Positions 1 to 10,948 of a DNA stretch of 64,000 nucleotides are shown in pieces. Position 1 is the first letter of the stretch. Each line of letters starts with the position of its first letter. Source of the stretch: Calocera cornea HHB12733 (lineage: Eukaryota > Basidiomycota > Dacrymycetes > Dacrymycetales > Dacrymycetaceae). The translations under genes were made by a program, and so were the position numbers. The stretch spans positions 62,001 to 126,000 of the forward strand of contig KV424001.1 in assembly GCA_001632435.1 (NCBI GenBank), read 5' to 3'. The notes under the pieces were generated by a model that searched no databases, was not told the DNA's origin, and saw nothing but the letters and a program-made list of their open reading frames with translations.

Positions 1-172
1 TTTGGATGATGTGAGAAGTCGAGGTGGACACAATGACAGTGTTGGTACTCGCGCGGTCGCCCGAGCTCTGGGTGGTTGATGGAGCCCTCACGGCGCTTGA
101 CGGGCGTGCACTTGCGCCTGCATTACCCCCCGCGCGCCCATAAACAGTACAGTATGTACAATAGCACCCCGG

Positions 173-1649
173 CTAATACTGCAGCGTCTCGAGCACGCTG
201 TCGAGTATCCTGACGGCGTCCGGAATATAAAACTTCTCAAAGGCGAGCGGGACGGGCGTGTCCCAGCCGGTGACGCGGCGGACGGGGGCCTCGAGCTGCA
301 AGAACAGGCGGTTCATGACCTCGCTCGCGATCTCGGCGCCGACGCCGCCGGACCGGCCGGCCTCGTGCACGATGACGAGCCGGCGCGTCTTGGCCACGCT
401 GCGCAGGACGGTGGGGAGGTCCCAGGGCATGATCGTGCGCAGGTCTATGAGCTCGATCTTGGCGCTGCGGAGGGAGGGCGGGACGAGCGCGTCCAGCGCG
501 GGCGGCGGCGTCCGCAGGAGCGACAGCGCCGCCTCGCAGTGGTACAGCGGCGTGCCGTACGAGAGGAGGGTGAGGGCGTCGCCCGGGAGGAGCACCTCGG
601 CTTTGCCGAGCGGGAGCTCGAAGTCTGCTGTGGGCACTTGCTCGACTGCGGCGGGGAGGGGGTTAGGCACGGGGTGGGAGGGGGGGAGGGGGACGCACTG
701 GCGCTGCGGTAGAGGATCTTGGGCTCGAGGAAGATCACCGGGTTCGGGTCGCGGATCGAGGCGAGGAGGAGGCCCTTGGCTTGCAGCGGCGAGCGGGGGA
801 TCACGATCTGCGCATGTAGGTCATTGCGTCATCCCAGACGAGAGGCAAGGCGGGCACGCACCTTTATGCCCGCGGCGCCGAGGAAGAAGCCCTCGGGGCT
901 CTGGGAGTGATACAGGCCGCCGTGGCCGACGCTCATCGTCGGGGCGCGGACGGTGAGGGCGCCGACGTTGTACGCGCCGCCGGTGCGGTAGCGGAGCTTT
1001 GCGGCCTCGTTGACGAGCTGGTCGAAGGCCGGGTAGATGTAGTCGCTGAACTGGATCTCGGCGATCGCCGTGTGGCCCATCGCGGCCAGGCCGATGCCGA
1101 AGCCGGCGATGCCCTGCTCGGTGAGGGGCGTGTTGAATACGCGGTCGCGGCCTGGGGAAGGTTAGGGTGTGCTGAGAGGGAGAGGCGGTGAGAGGGGGCC
1201 GCACCAAACTCCTCTGCGAGGTTCATTGTGCACCTGAATACGCCCCCGAATGCGACGTCCTCGCCGAAGACGAGGGCCGAGTCGTCCTTGAGGAGGGCGA
1301 TGGCCATTGCGTCCCTGACTGCCTGGTATGTGTTCATCTTGCGTGTCTGGCGGGCGGTGTGTGTGCCGGGCTCGTCGCGGAGGGCATCTGGCTCGTCGTT
1401 CCAGGTGATGGCGGGTGCGCGGAGGGCGGCGTCGCGGGATGTGCGGAGGAGGCGGGAGGTGGCGACGCTGGGGAGGTGGCCGCCGGGCGGGGGGGGCTCG
1501 GCGGCGTCGTGTGCGAGTGGGCGGGAGGGGGTGGGGGGAGAAGAAGGCCTCGGAGGGCGCGGGGTGAAGGGGGCGAGCGGGGAAGAGGCGGGAAGCAGGC
1601 GAGGGCGCGGGCGGGGTATAAAGAGCGTGCGAGGCGGGTGGGCGGGCAT
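173..1649 (-). CDS. BCKDHB: Branched-chain 2-oxoacid dehydrogenase E1 component, beta subunit
   Basis: Thiamine-diphosphate enzyme subunit of the mitochondrial complex that oxidatively decarboxylates the 2-oxo acids of valine, leucine and isoleucine. Exons read on the minus strand: 1649-1205, 1151-862, 807-699 and 645-173, giving 438 aa. Family signatures in order are [54 protein letters not shown] and the C-terminal transketolase half with HEAGRSGG and EKFYIPDA. About 110 residues precede the first conserved block ([15 protein letters not shown]); they are rich in Pro, Ser and Arg and fit a mitochondrial presequence. The ATG at 1649 is preferred over 1685, which lies only about 20 bp from the shared TATA-like site. 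Divergent with the creC-like gene. Identification is secure; the exact N-terminus is less so. Confidence 0.93.
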
Positions 1650-1751
1650 GGTGACCCTCTGTGTGCTGGTTGCTGGTTGCCCCAACGGACGGTGGACGGT
1701 GGGTTATAAACCCCCCAGCGAGACAGACGAAGAGAAGCCAACGGTCCGAAG
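1650..1751. promoter_or_regulatory. Short shared divergent promoter with TATA-like site
   Basis: Only 102 bp separate the start codons of the E1-beta gene (minus) and the WD40 gene (plus). The interval holds ggttataaac near 1700-1711, TATA-like on either strand and about 45-50 bp from both start codons. One element serving both genes is inference. Confidence 0.5.
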
Positions 1752-2180
1752 ATGGTCTACGCTCGCCAGTCCTCCCACCACGGCCCCAGGCACGGCGGCT
1801 CCGCGGTCAGGGCCCCCTCCCACGCCCACGCCCACTCCGCCTCCGCCTCCGCCCCCGCCGCCTTCGCCTCCTCCTACGGCGCCTTCCCCCTCACAATCTC
1901 AGACGCAGACGCCCTCTTCTGGAAGGCCACCCTCGGCATGGCCTCCACCAACGCACACGCACACGCACACGCTCCCGAGGAGACGAGCCTCACCGCGCCA
2001 GAGGGCATATACCACCTCACAGACGACGTCAAGCCGCCCGTGCTCCACTCACAGATCGTAAACTCGCCCAACCTCTACCCGAGCAGGCTCACAACAATCA
2101 CAGTCTCATTCCCCGCCAGGCAGGCAACACAGGGGCTCGCAGCCCTCCTCCGCAGGGACAGGACGGACAAGCAGCCGGAG

Positions 2181-2215
<35 letters not shown>

Positions 2216-3023
2216 CCACCCCCTCCCCGCCGGCGAGCGCGAGGCCGACGAGAGCGTGTCGGACGAGGAGCACGAGTCCGACTCGGACCCAGCAGCCTCC
2301 TCCGACGCGCCCCCGCCCACCCCGGGCCTCTTCGCCCCGCCCGCACCCGCCCCGCTCAACGGCAAGAAGAAGCCGGCCGCGCGGACGACGCACAACATCC
2401 GCTCCACCTCGTCCTCCTTCGTCACCCGCATCCACACCACCGAGGGGCTCACCAAGCACCTCGCCTCAAAGTCCGGCGACGTCACCTTTGCCTTCTACAA
2501 CGGCGCCAAGAGCTTCTTCTGGTACGAGCTCGGCGCGGGCATGAAGGAGCCCCTCGCCCGCGTCACCTTCGCCGCCTTCCCCACCTGCCACGACATCAAC
2601 CGCCACACCTCGGGCTCCGACGCCCTCGACCTCCTCATCGGCTTCAACACGGGCGACATCATGTGGTACGACCCCCTCAGCTCCCGCTACGTCCGCATCA
2701 ACAAGGGCGGCTGCATGACCACCTCGCCCATCACCTGCGTCCGCTGGGTCCCGGGCCACAGGAGCATGTTCCTCGCCGCACACGCCGACGGCACCATAAA
2801 CGTCTACGACAAGGAGCGCGAGGACGGAAACTTCGGGATCGCCAGCACCGACACCGCCGACGCCGACGCCGGCTGGAACGCCCTCGAGGACATGATCGTC
2901 GTCCGGCCCCCGCCCCCGGGCCCGCCCGCAAAGGGCGAGAAGGAGAAGCAGGCCAAGAACCCGGTTTCCCACTGGCGCATCTGCCGGCGCGCCATCACCG
3001 GTGCGCCCGCACCCCCCCCCCCC

Positions 3024-3073
<50 letters not shown>

Positions 3074-4013
3074 TGACCCACTAACACCCCTCTGCAGACT
3101 TCTCCTTCTCCCCCGACATGCGCTACCTGGCCACGACGTCCGAGGACGGCTGCCTGCGGATCATCGACCCGTCCGCGGAGAAGCTGCTGGACACGTACTC
3201 GTCCTACTTCGGCTCGCTCACCTCGTGCGCCTGGACGCCCGACTCGCGCCACCTCGCCACAGGCGGGCAGGACGACCTCGTCTCCCTCTTCTCGCTGCGC
3301 GAGCAGCGCCTCCTCGCCCGCTGCCAGGGCCACAGCAGCTTCGTCGTCGCCGTCGCCGTCGACCCGGCCCGCTGCGACGGCCGCACAATCCGCTTCGGCA
3401 GCGTAGGCGAGGACAAGCACCTCGTCCTCTGGGACTTTGTCGCCCCGCCCGCTGGCCGGCAGAGGACCCAGACGCTCAGGTCCGGCGAGAAGGACGCCCT
3501 GGCCGCTCAGCCTCAGGCCCAGGACAAGCCCACCAGCAGGTACCACCCCGCCCCGCCCAGGGCCCTCATCCCCGTCATCTACCCGTCCATGGTCAGTTCC
3601 ATTTCCTTTCCCAGCCTCAGTTTGCCACTGTCGGGTTCAATGCCATGTCATTGTCGGTCTCACTGCCGTTCGCAATGCCGTTTCCTATCTCACTTTCAAC
3701 GCGCTTCAATGACGCTTCCAATGCCGTTTCCACCGGCATTCCATCTCCACTTTTCATTCGGCTCGATTTCCATTCCACTGCCCAGCCGCCCACCGTACGA
3801 AACGCTGACCGCCCCGCCCAGATCGTCGCCCTGCAAGGGGACATCCTCTCCTCCCTCGCCTTCGTCCCCCACTTCCTGCTCACCGTCACCCGCCCGGGCT
3901 GGGTCAAGTCCTGGCAGCGGCCCCCAGAGCGCGCGGTCGACATGACCGCCGAGAAGAACGCCCTCTTCGCCCGGAAGGAGGAGGCCGCCGCGCCCGAGGC
4001 CATCAGGGCGTAG
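1752..4013 (+). CDS. creC: CreC/WDR20-type WD40 repeat protein (cofactor of a deubiquitinase in carbon catabolite repression)
   Basis: Exons 1752-3000, 3098-3591 and 3822-4013 splice in phase. In Aspergillus CreC is the WD40 partner that stabilises the deubiquitinase CreB in carbon catabolite repression; animal WDR20 plays the same part for USP12/46. Diagnostic stretches are STSSSFVTRIHTTEGLTKHL, FPTCHDINRHTSGSDALDLL, GFNTGDIMWYDPLSSRYVRI, FLAAHADGTINVYDKEREDG, then after intron 1 FSPDMRYLATTSEDGCLRII, TGGQDDLVSLFSLREQRLLA and GSVGEDKHLVLWDF. The N-terminus is low-complexity, with a poly-Gln stretch near residue 147 and an acidic patch. Intron 1 contains a very long C run and intron 2 is unusually long (230 nt). 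Orthology to CreC is inferred from the whole motif series. Confidence 0.93.
3025..3073. repeat. Homopolymer run of about 49 C
   Basis: Near-pure C from 3011 to 3073, broken by a single T at 3024, inside intron 1 of the creC-like gene just upstream of the branch-point-like CTAAC and the acceptor at 3097. The true length may be misassembled. Confidence 0.95.
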
Positions 4014-4387
4014 CGCACACTGTATGCATGTGTAATCGCCGCGCGCGCGTGGGGCGCAGTGCCCGCCTGTCTGCGGGCTGGGCCGCACGGGTCTGCGCGG
4101 CCGCGCTGCGCAGAGGGCTCGCTTGGATGTACTTGCCCGCCGCGGGGGCTATCTATCTGCTGGGACGCTATGTTGTATGTATACGGTATGTTATCCGTGC
4201 TGGACAGTCGACTGCTGCGCATAGGGACGAGGTCGTGAAAATGCAAACAAGTATTATAGGCTACAACCCACGCGGCCAGGGCCGCACACCGAGCGAAATG
4301 CGCAACATACATCATTGCTCTACACGCTGCGACCTCGCTTGCACCGATCGGTCAAATAAGGAGGCATACAGTACACAGGCTCCACCC

Positions 4388-6990
4388 TCATGGCGGCAAG
4401 AGATGGCCGACCGAGTCGAGCAGCTTACCCATGAACGGGTGGTCCCCGCCCCTGAACCGCCTGAAGAGCGCGACGTACTCTGCCAAGAGCTGGCTGACGC
4501 TGAGCCCGTCCTCGGTCGGCTGGCTGACGACCTCGGGCGCGTACTGGCTCAGCACCGCGAGCGTCGTGGCGATGTCGTAGAGCTTCTCGAGGTAGCCGAT
4601 GCCGTGCGCCTCGATGCTCGGCATGCTGAGCCTGTTGCAGATGGCGAGCGCGGCGTGCGCGAGCGTCACGGGCGCGTCGACGCGGAGCGCGGGCTCGCTC
4701 GCGGCGGGGTCGATGAGCCCGTGGGACATGGCCAGGCGCCAGAGGCGGTTGAGCAGCCACTGCTGGGTGATGAGCACGTCCGCGCTCTGGATCTCGCCGC
4801 GCTTCCAGGTGCTGGTGAGGGAGGAGAAGACCTCGAAGGACTCCTGGCTGGGCGTGTGGGCGCCCTCGAGCGGCTCGGAGAGCTGCTTGTGCAGCGCGAG
4901 CGCGCGCGCCGCGTCGAGCGTGCGGCAGGCGCGGCCCGCGCACCGCCCGTTCCAGCAGTCGATAAAGTCCTCGTCGACGCTGTCGAACAGCTTGAGGTGC
5001 CGCACGGGGAAGTCGTCCAGCTCGCCGATCTGCAGCCCGCCGGACACCGCGTCCATGGTCTGCGAGGGCCGGCCACGGAACGTGATCGGGTGCCCGCGCT
5101 GCAGTGCGTACGCTCTGCTCCCGCGTTAGCACTTTCCCAGTCATAGATGGTGCCGACCCACCTCTCCGTGATGCACAGAATCCAGTAGGTCCTGAGCCTC
5201 CGCTCCCTCTCGCCTTTCTCGAGCCCCTCATAGCTGCCCGGCAGATGCAGCTTGAGCAGCTGGCCGAGCGTGACAGCCTCGGTCAGCCTGAACCACGCGG
5301 CATTGTCCTCCTTCATGCCGAACAGGCATGCAAAGATGTAGAAGCTCGTGAGCACGGCGTCGATGGTCGCGTGCTGGCCGAAGAGGGCCGAGGCGCGCAT
5401 GCGGCAGGCCTCCTCGAGCAGCTGCCGCGCGCGCGCCTGCTGCTCCGGCACCGCCGCCTGCTCGCTGGCCTGCACGGGCTGGGTAAGCGCGAGCGCGGAC
5501 ATGGCCAGCAGCAGCGCGGCGAACTGCGGGTCCTGCTGGTGCTCCGAGCGGTCGAGCCGCGCGAAGAGCCAGGCGCGCGTGAAGATGGGCATGATGGGGT
5601 GGAGGCGCTCGAAGAAGAGCGCGATGTGCGGGATTAGGATGGACTCGGAGAGCGGGGAGGCGGGCGGCGGGGGCTGCGGGCGCGAGTGCGAGTGCGCTTG
5701 GGAAGGCGCGAGCGGGAGCGAGGAGGGCGAGGGGCCGGCGCGGGCCGGCGTGCTCCCCGGCGGAGGGTGCATCATCAGGTTCTGCGGGCTGCCCTCGCTC
5801 CCTCCCCAGCTGGGCGGGCTGGGGTGGAGGAACCCGAGTCCGCCAAACCCGCCGAAGAAGCCGTGCCCCGCCCCTACTCCGGATCCGCCGGTGGCGTCCA
5901 GCTGCCCTGCCCCCGAGAGGTCGGGCTTGGACTCGAAGAACGTGTCTGGGATGAAGGTGTCGACGTTGGGGAGGCGGTAGCTGGCTGAGACCTCGGGCGG
6001 GAGGGAGGAGAAGGAGGACTCGAGGAAGGAGGCGAAGGACGAGTCATGTGTTTGGAGGGAGACGGAGGCGCTGGCGAGGGTGCTGGGGGAGGAGAGCGCG
6101 CCGGGAAGGAGCGGGTAGTCCGGCGCGGGGAGGCGCTGCATGGCCCAGGTCTGCTGGGAGGGCGAGAGCTGGGAGGAGGAGACGAGCGGGGCCGGATAGC
6201 CGGCCTGCTGGGAGAGGCTCGACTCGAGGCGCGAGGCCGGGGTGCCGTTGTACCGCAGGTCGACGGGCGAGCGCTGCTGTTGCTGGGATGGGTGCTGCGG
6301 TCCCTGCTGGTGGGGCACCTGGTGCGGCTGACCCGGCTGCTGCTGCGACTGGTCGGCACGGAGCGCATTGATGCGCCTGGAGGAAGAGGTCAGCTCTCGT
6401 CTCGTTACGGGCATGATGGTGCATGTGTGTGTATGCGAGCGGCATGCGCCGCGTTAGGCAGCATATATGCGTGTGCATATACGTGCCTTCAAAGAGGACG
6501 TCGGGCGAGAGGAAGTGCGCCCCCCGGCGCCTCATACAAGAACAGAGAGGAGCGGGGAGGCGAAGAGATGCGCTGTACTGGACTCACTTCCCGCTGGTCC
6601 CCCTCAGCCTGGGCTTCTCATACGTACACTGCACGCTGAGCCGCGGGCAGTTGTTGCACGGCAGCTGGCCATCGCACTGCGCACGGGAAGGAGGTGAGAT
6701 GAGATGAGATGAGTGCCGTCGCCTCACCCGGGGTGCAAGGTCGGCGCACCTTGACACGGCGGAAATGGCACTGGGGGAGGGTGGGTGAGCGCCGAGGGAG
6801 AGATGAGGAGGAGAGGGAGGGGCGGACGGACCTGGTCGCAGGCGCGCTTGACGGGCGTCGGGCGCTTCCCGCCGGTGCCGGTGCTGGAGCCGGAGGGCGG
6901 CTGCTGGGAGAGATGGGGGGCGTGCGGAGGCGCGCTCGGTGCGCTCGGTCGGCGCTCGACGGCCGGCTCGGCGTCGGTGATCTTGGGCAT
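4388..6990 (-). CDS. Zn2Cys6 fungal transcription factor with a 21-nt microexon
   Basis: Exons on the minus strand: 6990-6832, 6770-6750, 6676-6588, 6376-5162 and 5114-4388, giving 736 aa. The binuclear zinc cluster appears only after splicing: ACDQ (exon 1), CHFRRVK (exon 2, 21 nt) and CDGQLPCNNCPRLSVQC (exon 3), that is C-x2-C-x6-C-x5-C-x2-C-x6-C, with a basic tail. A long Gln/Ser/Pro-rich linker follows, then the fungal-specific transcription factor domain, including LFFERLHPIMPIFTRAWLFA and, across the last intron, ERAYALQRGHPITFRGRP. The protein is expected to be a nuclear DNA-binding regulator. I cannot assign a target pathway. The neighbouring divergent gene encodes a glyoxalase-fold protein, but nothing shows it is regulated by this factor. 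Confidence 0.92.
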
Positions 6991-7357
6991 GCTTCCCTCG
7001 GGCTCTTCGCTCGGCGTGCCTGCAAGTCGCAGCTAGTACTGCATGCCCCGCCGCGGGAGGTGCGGAGGTGTGTCCTATACCGCGCACAATCGGGCCAGGC
7101 AGCCTCAGCGAGCTCACACCCCAGGCTCAGTCAGGCCCCGGCGCTCGGAGCCCCCGCCGCGCTCGGCTCGCTTCGGCCCTACTCGGTACCCCGCACGGAC
7201 TCGGCGAGGCACGTGTTCCGTCTTGATCTGTCTCCTCGGCGCGCAAGGGTCTTCTGCCCTGGAGGAGGGGAGGGATGGAGGCCCGCACAGGCTCGCATTA
7301 GGCATACTACCGTACTGCAGTTGGAGGCGCTCCGTAAGCCGCCAGTGAGATCCCTCA
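6991..7357. other. Divergent intergenic region (promoters of the transcription factor and glyoxalase-fold gene)
   Basis: No credible gene lies in these 367 bases; short ORFs here are shadows. The region is GC-rich and presumably holds both promoters. Confidence 0.5.
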
Positions 7358-8160
7358 ATGCACCTCCTCCCCCGTCCCCGTCCCCGTCTACTCCGCCCAA
7401 CCCATCCCCTGACCCTCCGAACATCCCGCCTCCTTACCACCGCCCGACCCCGCGCCATGTCCACCGCGGCCCAGAGCAGCAGCAACCCGCACCCCAACCC
7501 CCAGTCCGAGCCCGAGCCCGAGCCCGCTGCAGCGCCGTTCACGCTCGACCGGGTGGACCACATCGTGCTGCAGTGCCGGAGCGTCGAGCGGACGCTCGAG
7601 TGGTATTCCAAGTACCTGTGCGTCCCCGCCTCCCCTCCCCTCCCCTCCTATGGCTTCCAATCACATTATCCCTCTTTCCTTGCTGCTCTTTCCGGCCTTC
7701 TCGCCCCGCACCCGCACCCGCCCTCACCCTCGCCATACCTCCCGCGCCAACCCTCCTCGCACAGTGGCATGCGGCCCACGCCCTTCGCGACGCCAACCGG
7801 GCCGCGCGACTCGCTCACGTTCGGCCAGCAAAAGCTGAACCTGCACCCGGCCCACGCGCCCTACACGCCGCACGCGCACGCGCCGCTCCCCGGCGCGCAG
7901 GACCTCTGCTTCGTCCTCTCCCCGCCGGCGACGGCCGAGCTCGTCCTGCAGTACTGGCTCCGCGAGGGCCTCGACGTGCTCGAGGGCGGGGGCGTGGTGC
8001 AGCGGACCGGGGCGAGGGGCGAGCTCAGGAGCGTTTACACCAGGGATCCGGACGTGAGTCGACTCCTTTTCCAGGCTGGGGTTCCGAGTGCGTTGAGCAA
8101 GGCCTGGGCTGATGTGGGATGCTGTAGGGTAACTTGATCGAGGTATCCAACTACGTGTGA
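7358..8160 (+). CDS. Glyoxalase/VOC-fold protein, GLOD5-like
   Basis: Exons 7358-7617, 7765-8053 and 8128-8160 splice in phase to about 193 aa. The protein has the single vicinal-oxygen-chelate layout of GLOD5-type proteins: an opening DRVDHIVLQCRSVERTLEWY, the middle LTFGQQKLNLHPA, DLCFVLSPPATAELVLQ, and the closing VQRTGARG, SVYTRDPD and, from the third exon, GNLIEVSNYV. In the family the His of the opening block and the Glu of LIEVSNY are candidate metal ligands. The first 33 residues are Arg/Leu/Thr-rich and could be a mitochondrial presequence; an alternative start is the Met at 7457. The last exon is only 33 nt. Substrate unknown. Confidence 0.85.
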
Positions 8161-8305
8161 TGGGTCTACATTCTACTCTCCCCCCCTCTCCCGGCCCCGG
8201 TCCCACCCCGGTCCATACTGTTGTACAATGAAACCAAAAAACCCACTGCCCCCAAACCGCGGCGCACGTCCGCGCGGGAAAATCCCTACAGTCCCTTTTA
8301 CTTGT

Positions 8306-9661
8306 TCAGTCCATCCCTGGTCTCCACCCTACAAAGTAAAGGCGACTTACGAGCTCGGCGTGCCGCCGCTCCTTCTCCCTCTCCTCTTGCGGCGCCTGTT
8401 CGGGCACTGCGAGCCCGAGGTACTCGGCGGTGAACAGGCGGAAGATGAGATTCCAGCGTTTGAGTGTCGGCAGGTTGAGAGCGGTCGCGTCGTCCTACAG
8501 CAACGCCCGTTCAGGTCACCAAGTTATAGAGTACAGAGGCTGGGGGACGCACCGCAAGCGTGTGCCACACCCTCGGGAACGGGCTGGCAATCACATGCAA
8601 TATCGGCACGCCCTGCTTCAGGAAGGGGATATGGTCGTCCTCGATGTGCCAGGCCATGCCCGCGCTCGTGCGGGGGACGAAGAAGCTGTCCCAGTCCTCC
8701 CACTTGCCCTTTGCGTCCTGGCCACCCACGAGCTCGTGCACGTCCAGCAGGCCCTGCTCGGCCAGGCGCGCCTGGGAGGAGACGAGGTGGTCGAACAGCC
8801 AGCCGGTGTCGGCGAAGTAGTTCGTCACCAGCGGACTGGCCGCCCCGAGCAGGTCGAGCAGCACCAGGTGCTCGATCGTCGACAGGACCGTCGCTGCGGG
8901 CCCGAAGGAGCGCGTGGGCACGTACTGCTTGCTCCATTTGGCGGCCAGGTGCCGAGACCCGTACGTCGAGTCGGTCGCCGTCCATTGCTTGTACGCCTCC
9001 TCGCCGTCGAAGAATACCAGCTGGAGCGTCGTGCCGCTGTGCGGGGCAGTGGCGGCGGGGGGGAAGAAGGGGTCAAGGACCGTGGCGAGGTCGAGCATGA
9101 TAGCGCACGGCGCGGCCGAGTCCGTTGCGCCGACAAACTGCTCTCGTCAATAACGGTATGTCATCGCTTGGGGGAAGCCCCGCACCTGGTTCTCGGGGAA
9201 ATCAGGGAAGAATTTGGAGTCATGGTGCGCGCTGAGAACGAGCTTGCTAGCCGCGTGCTTGTCCTTGGTCGCGATGACGTTCACGAACGTCTTCTCCCCG
9301 TACGGCGTGCTGTCCTTGAAGCTGTCCTCCTGGACGTCCCAGCTGAGGGCGCGCAGGTGCGAGACGATGTAGTTCCGCACAAGCGTGTTATTCGCCGTGT
9401 CGGCTGCATCGCGCGCCATTTCAATCAGCTACATTGCCTCGAAGAAGAGTATAGGAAAGGCGCACGCGGTCGCGGGATGAGCATCTTGGCCAAGTGGCCA
9501 GCCGCGTTCTTCGGGTCGAGCTGGGAGGTCGGGTCCGGCGCGGAGAGGGTGGCGAGCTGGCCGGCGGTGAAGTGGGGGAAGGCGCGCGAGTCGTGGGCTG
9601 CCGATGCGGCGGAGAGCCATAGGAGGAGGTGGTGGAGCAGGCAGGTGGGGACCGCGCGCAT
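8306..9661 (-). CDS. QPCT: Glutaminyl-peptide cyclotransferase (M28-fold glutaminyl cyclase)
   Basis: Exons on the minus strand: 9661-9466, 9403-9186, 9137-8553 and 8494-8306, 395 aa. The enzyme converts N-terminal glutamine to pyroglutamate. Family blocks include LIPRPPDTANNTLVRNYIVS, LVLSAHHDSKFF, FVGATDSAAPCAIMLDLA (metal-binding Asp), LQLVFFDGEEAYKQWTATDS (catalytic Glu), GMAWHIEDDHIPFLKQGVPI (metal-binding Asp and conserved His) and PFPRVWHTLADD. The first 22 residues (MRAVPTCLLHHLLLWLSAAS...) form a hydrophobic signal peptide, so the product enters the secretory pathway. The first acceptor was placed after gcgatgcag because it gives LIPRPPDT in frame. Divergent from the L26 gene. Confidence 0.92.
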
Positions 9662-9896
9662 CTTGCCCTGCCGGTCACTGCGTACTGCAGCTCAGACACA
9701 ACCCACCAGAGTCACGTCGGCCCAAACGCGCACGCACAGGGCGGTCCAAGCTTAAACGGAAGCATCCCTCCATGCATCACCGGAGCCGCAACCCCGCCCC
9801 TTCCTCGGAAGCATTCCCCCTCTGCGGGCAAGCGTCGACTTTTCAGCTCCTCATCGTCTGGCATCCAGTCTGCATCGACACCGACATCCGACAACA

Positions 9897-10607
9897 ATGA
9901 AGGTCTCTCCATGTGAGCATCTCTCCCTTGGGGCGTTGTTGAGGTCTGGGGCATGCGTGAGGCAGGGTTTGGACGAACGCGGAGCGGCGGGGAGGATGGA
10001 TGGGTCGGTCGGACGGTGGATGTCGTTCGACCGGGAGTGGCCGCACGACCTCGACCGCCGCCGGGTATCAATGATACGCAGAACGATATGCTGACCATAT
10101 CTGCGCAGCCGTCTCCGTCTCCCGCCGCAAGTCCCGCGCGGCCCACTTTGGCGCACCGTCCTCCGTGAGGCGGACGCTCATGTCCACCTCGCTGTCCAAG
10201 GAGCTCCGGGGGAAGCACCACGTGCGTCCCTCCCCCGTCCCCACTCCATGCCTAGTGCTAACCGCCGCGCAGGTCCGCGCCATCCCGATCCGGAAAGACG
10301 ACGAGGTGCTGATTGTGCGGGGCCAGTACAAGGGGCGCGAGGGCAAGGTGACGCAGGTGTACCGCAAGAAGTTTGTGATCCACGTCGAGCGGATCGCCCG
10401 GGACAAGTCGAACGGCTCGTCCGCGCCCGTCGGCATCCATCCGAGCAACTGCGTCATCATCAACCTCAAGCTGGACAAGGACCGCAAGGCGATCCTCGAG
10501 CGCAGGGACAGGAGCAAGTCCTCCAAGAAGGGCGAGGATGTCGAGATGGTTGACGTGAGTCTAGTCCGTTACATCTACGTTACATCCCTCTGACGGCTTT
10601 GCAGTAA
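9897..10607 (+). CDS. RPL26: 60S ribosomal protein L26 (uL24)
   Basis: Exons 9897-9912, 10109-10221, 10273-10554 and 10605-10607, 137 aa. The start [20 protein letters not shown] and the blocks [62 protein letters not shown] and [14 protein letters not shown] are those of eukaryotic L26, which includes a KOW motif. The first exon is 16 nt; the fourth coding exon is just the stop codon TAA after an acceptor ending in gcag. Intron 1 (196 nt) is far longer than most introns here, as is common near the start of ribosomal protein genes. It shares a 235-bp upstream region with the glutaminyl cyclase gene. Confidence 0.96.
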
Positions 10608-10948
10608 TTGCACACGCTTCGTTGGTTTCCACCCGCGGTTCCATGGTTCCATGCCCGAAAGCATGTAGCATGTACACACTATGATATCACGCATATGCAT
10701 AGTATGATCAGCATCCCAGTCATGTCCTGTGTGCCCCTCTGTCTAACCGTCTTCTATGCGCCTTCCCATGTGCGACGTAAACCATTAAAATCTCAGCGAA
10801 AGCCAAACATGCCCCTGAGTTCGGATTGCAAGTGGCTTCCCTGACTGCGCAAGGCAACACATGACGGCAACCGCGCGCGCAACGCCGTGAATAATCATTG
10901 AATACAGTATGTAGCTCTCAACCAGGTATAACTCGCCCATCCTCAGTT
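10608..10948. other. Convergent intergenic region
   Basis: 3' flanks of the L26 and V-ATPase subunit D genes. No gene seen; AT-richer than its surroundings, as expected for untranslated tails. Confidence 0.5.

Noticed and set aside
1661..3076. 471-codon plus-strand frame overlapping the creC-like gene
   Set aside because: Out of frame with the WD40 protein, Arg/Pro/His-rich low complexity, typical GC-rich shadow.
9913..10108. Possible snoRNA in the long first intron of the L26 gene
   Set aside because: An atgatac and a ctga element are present but only about 25 nt apart and without a proper C box or terminal stem.
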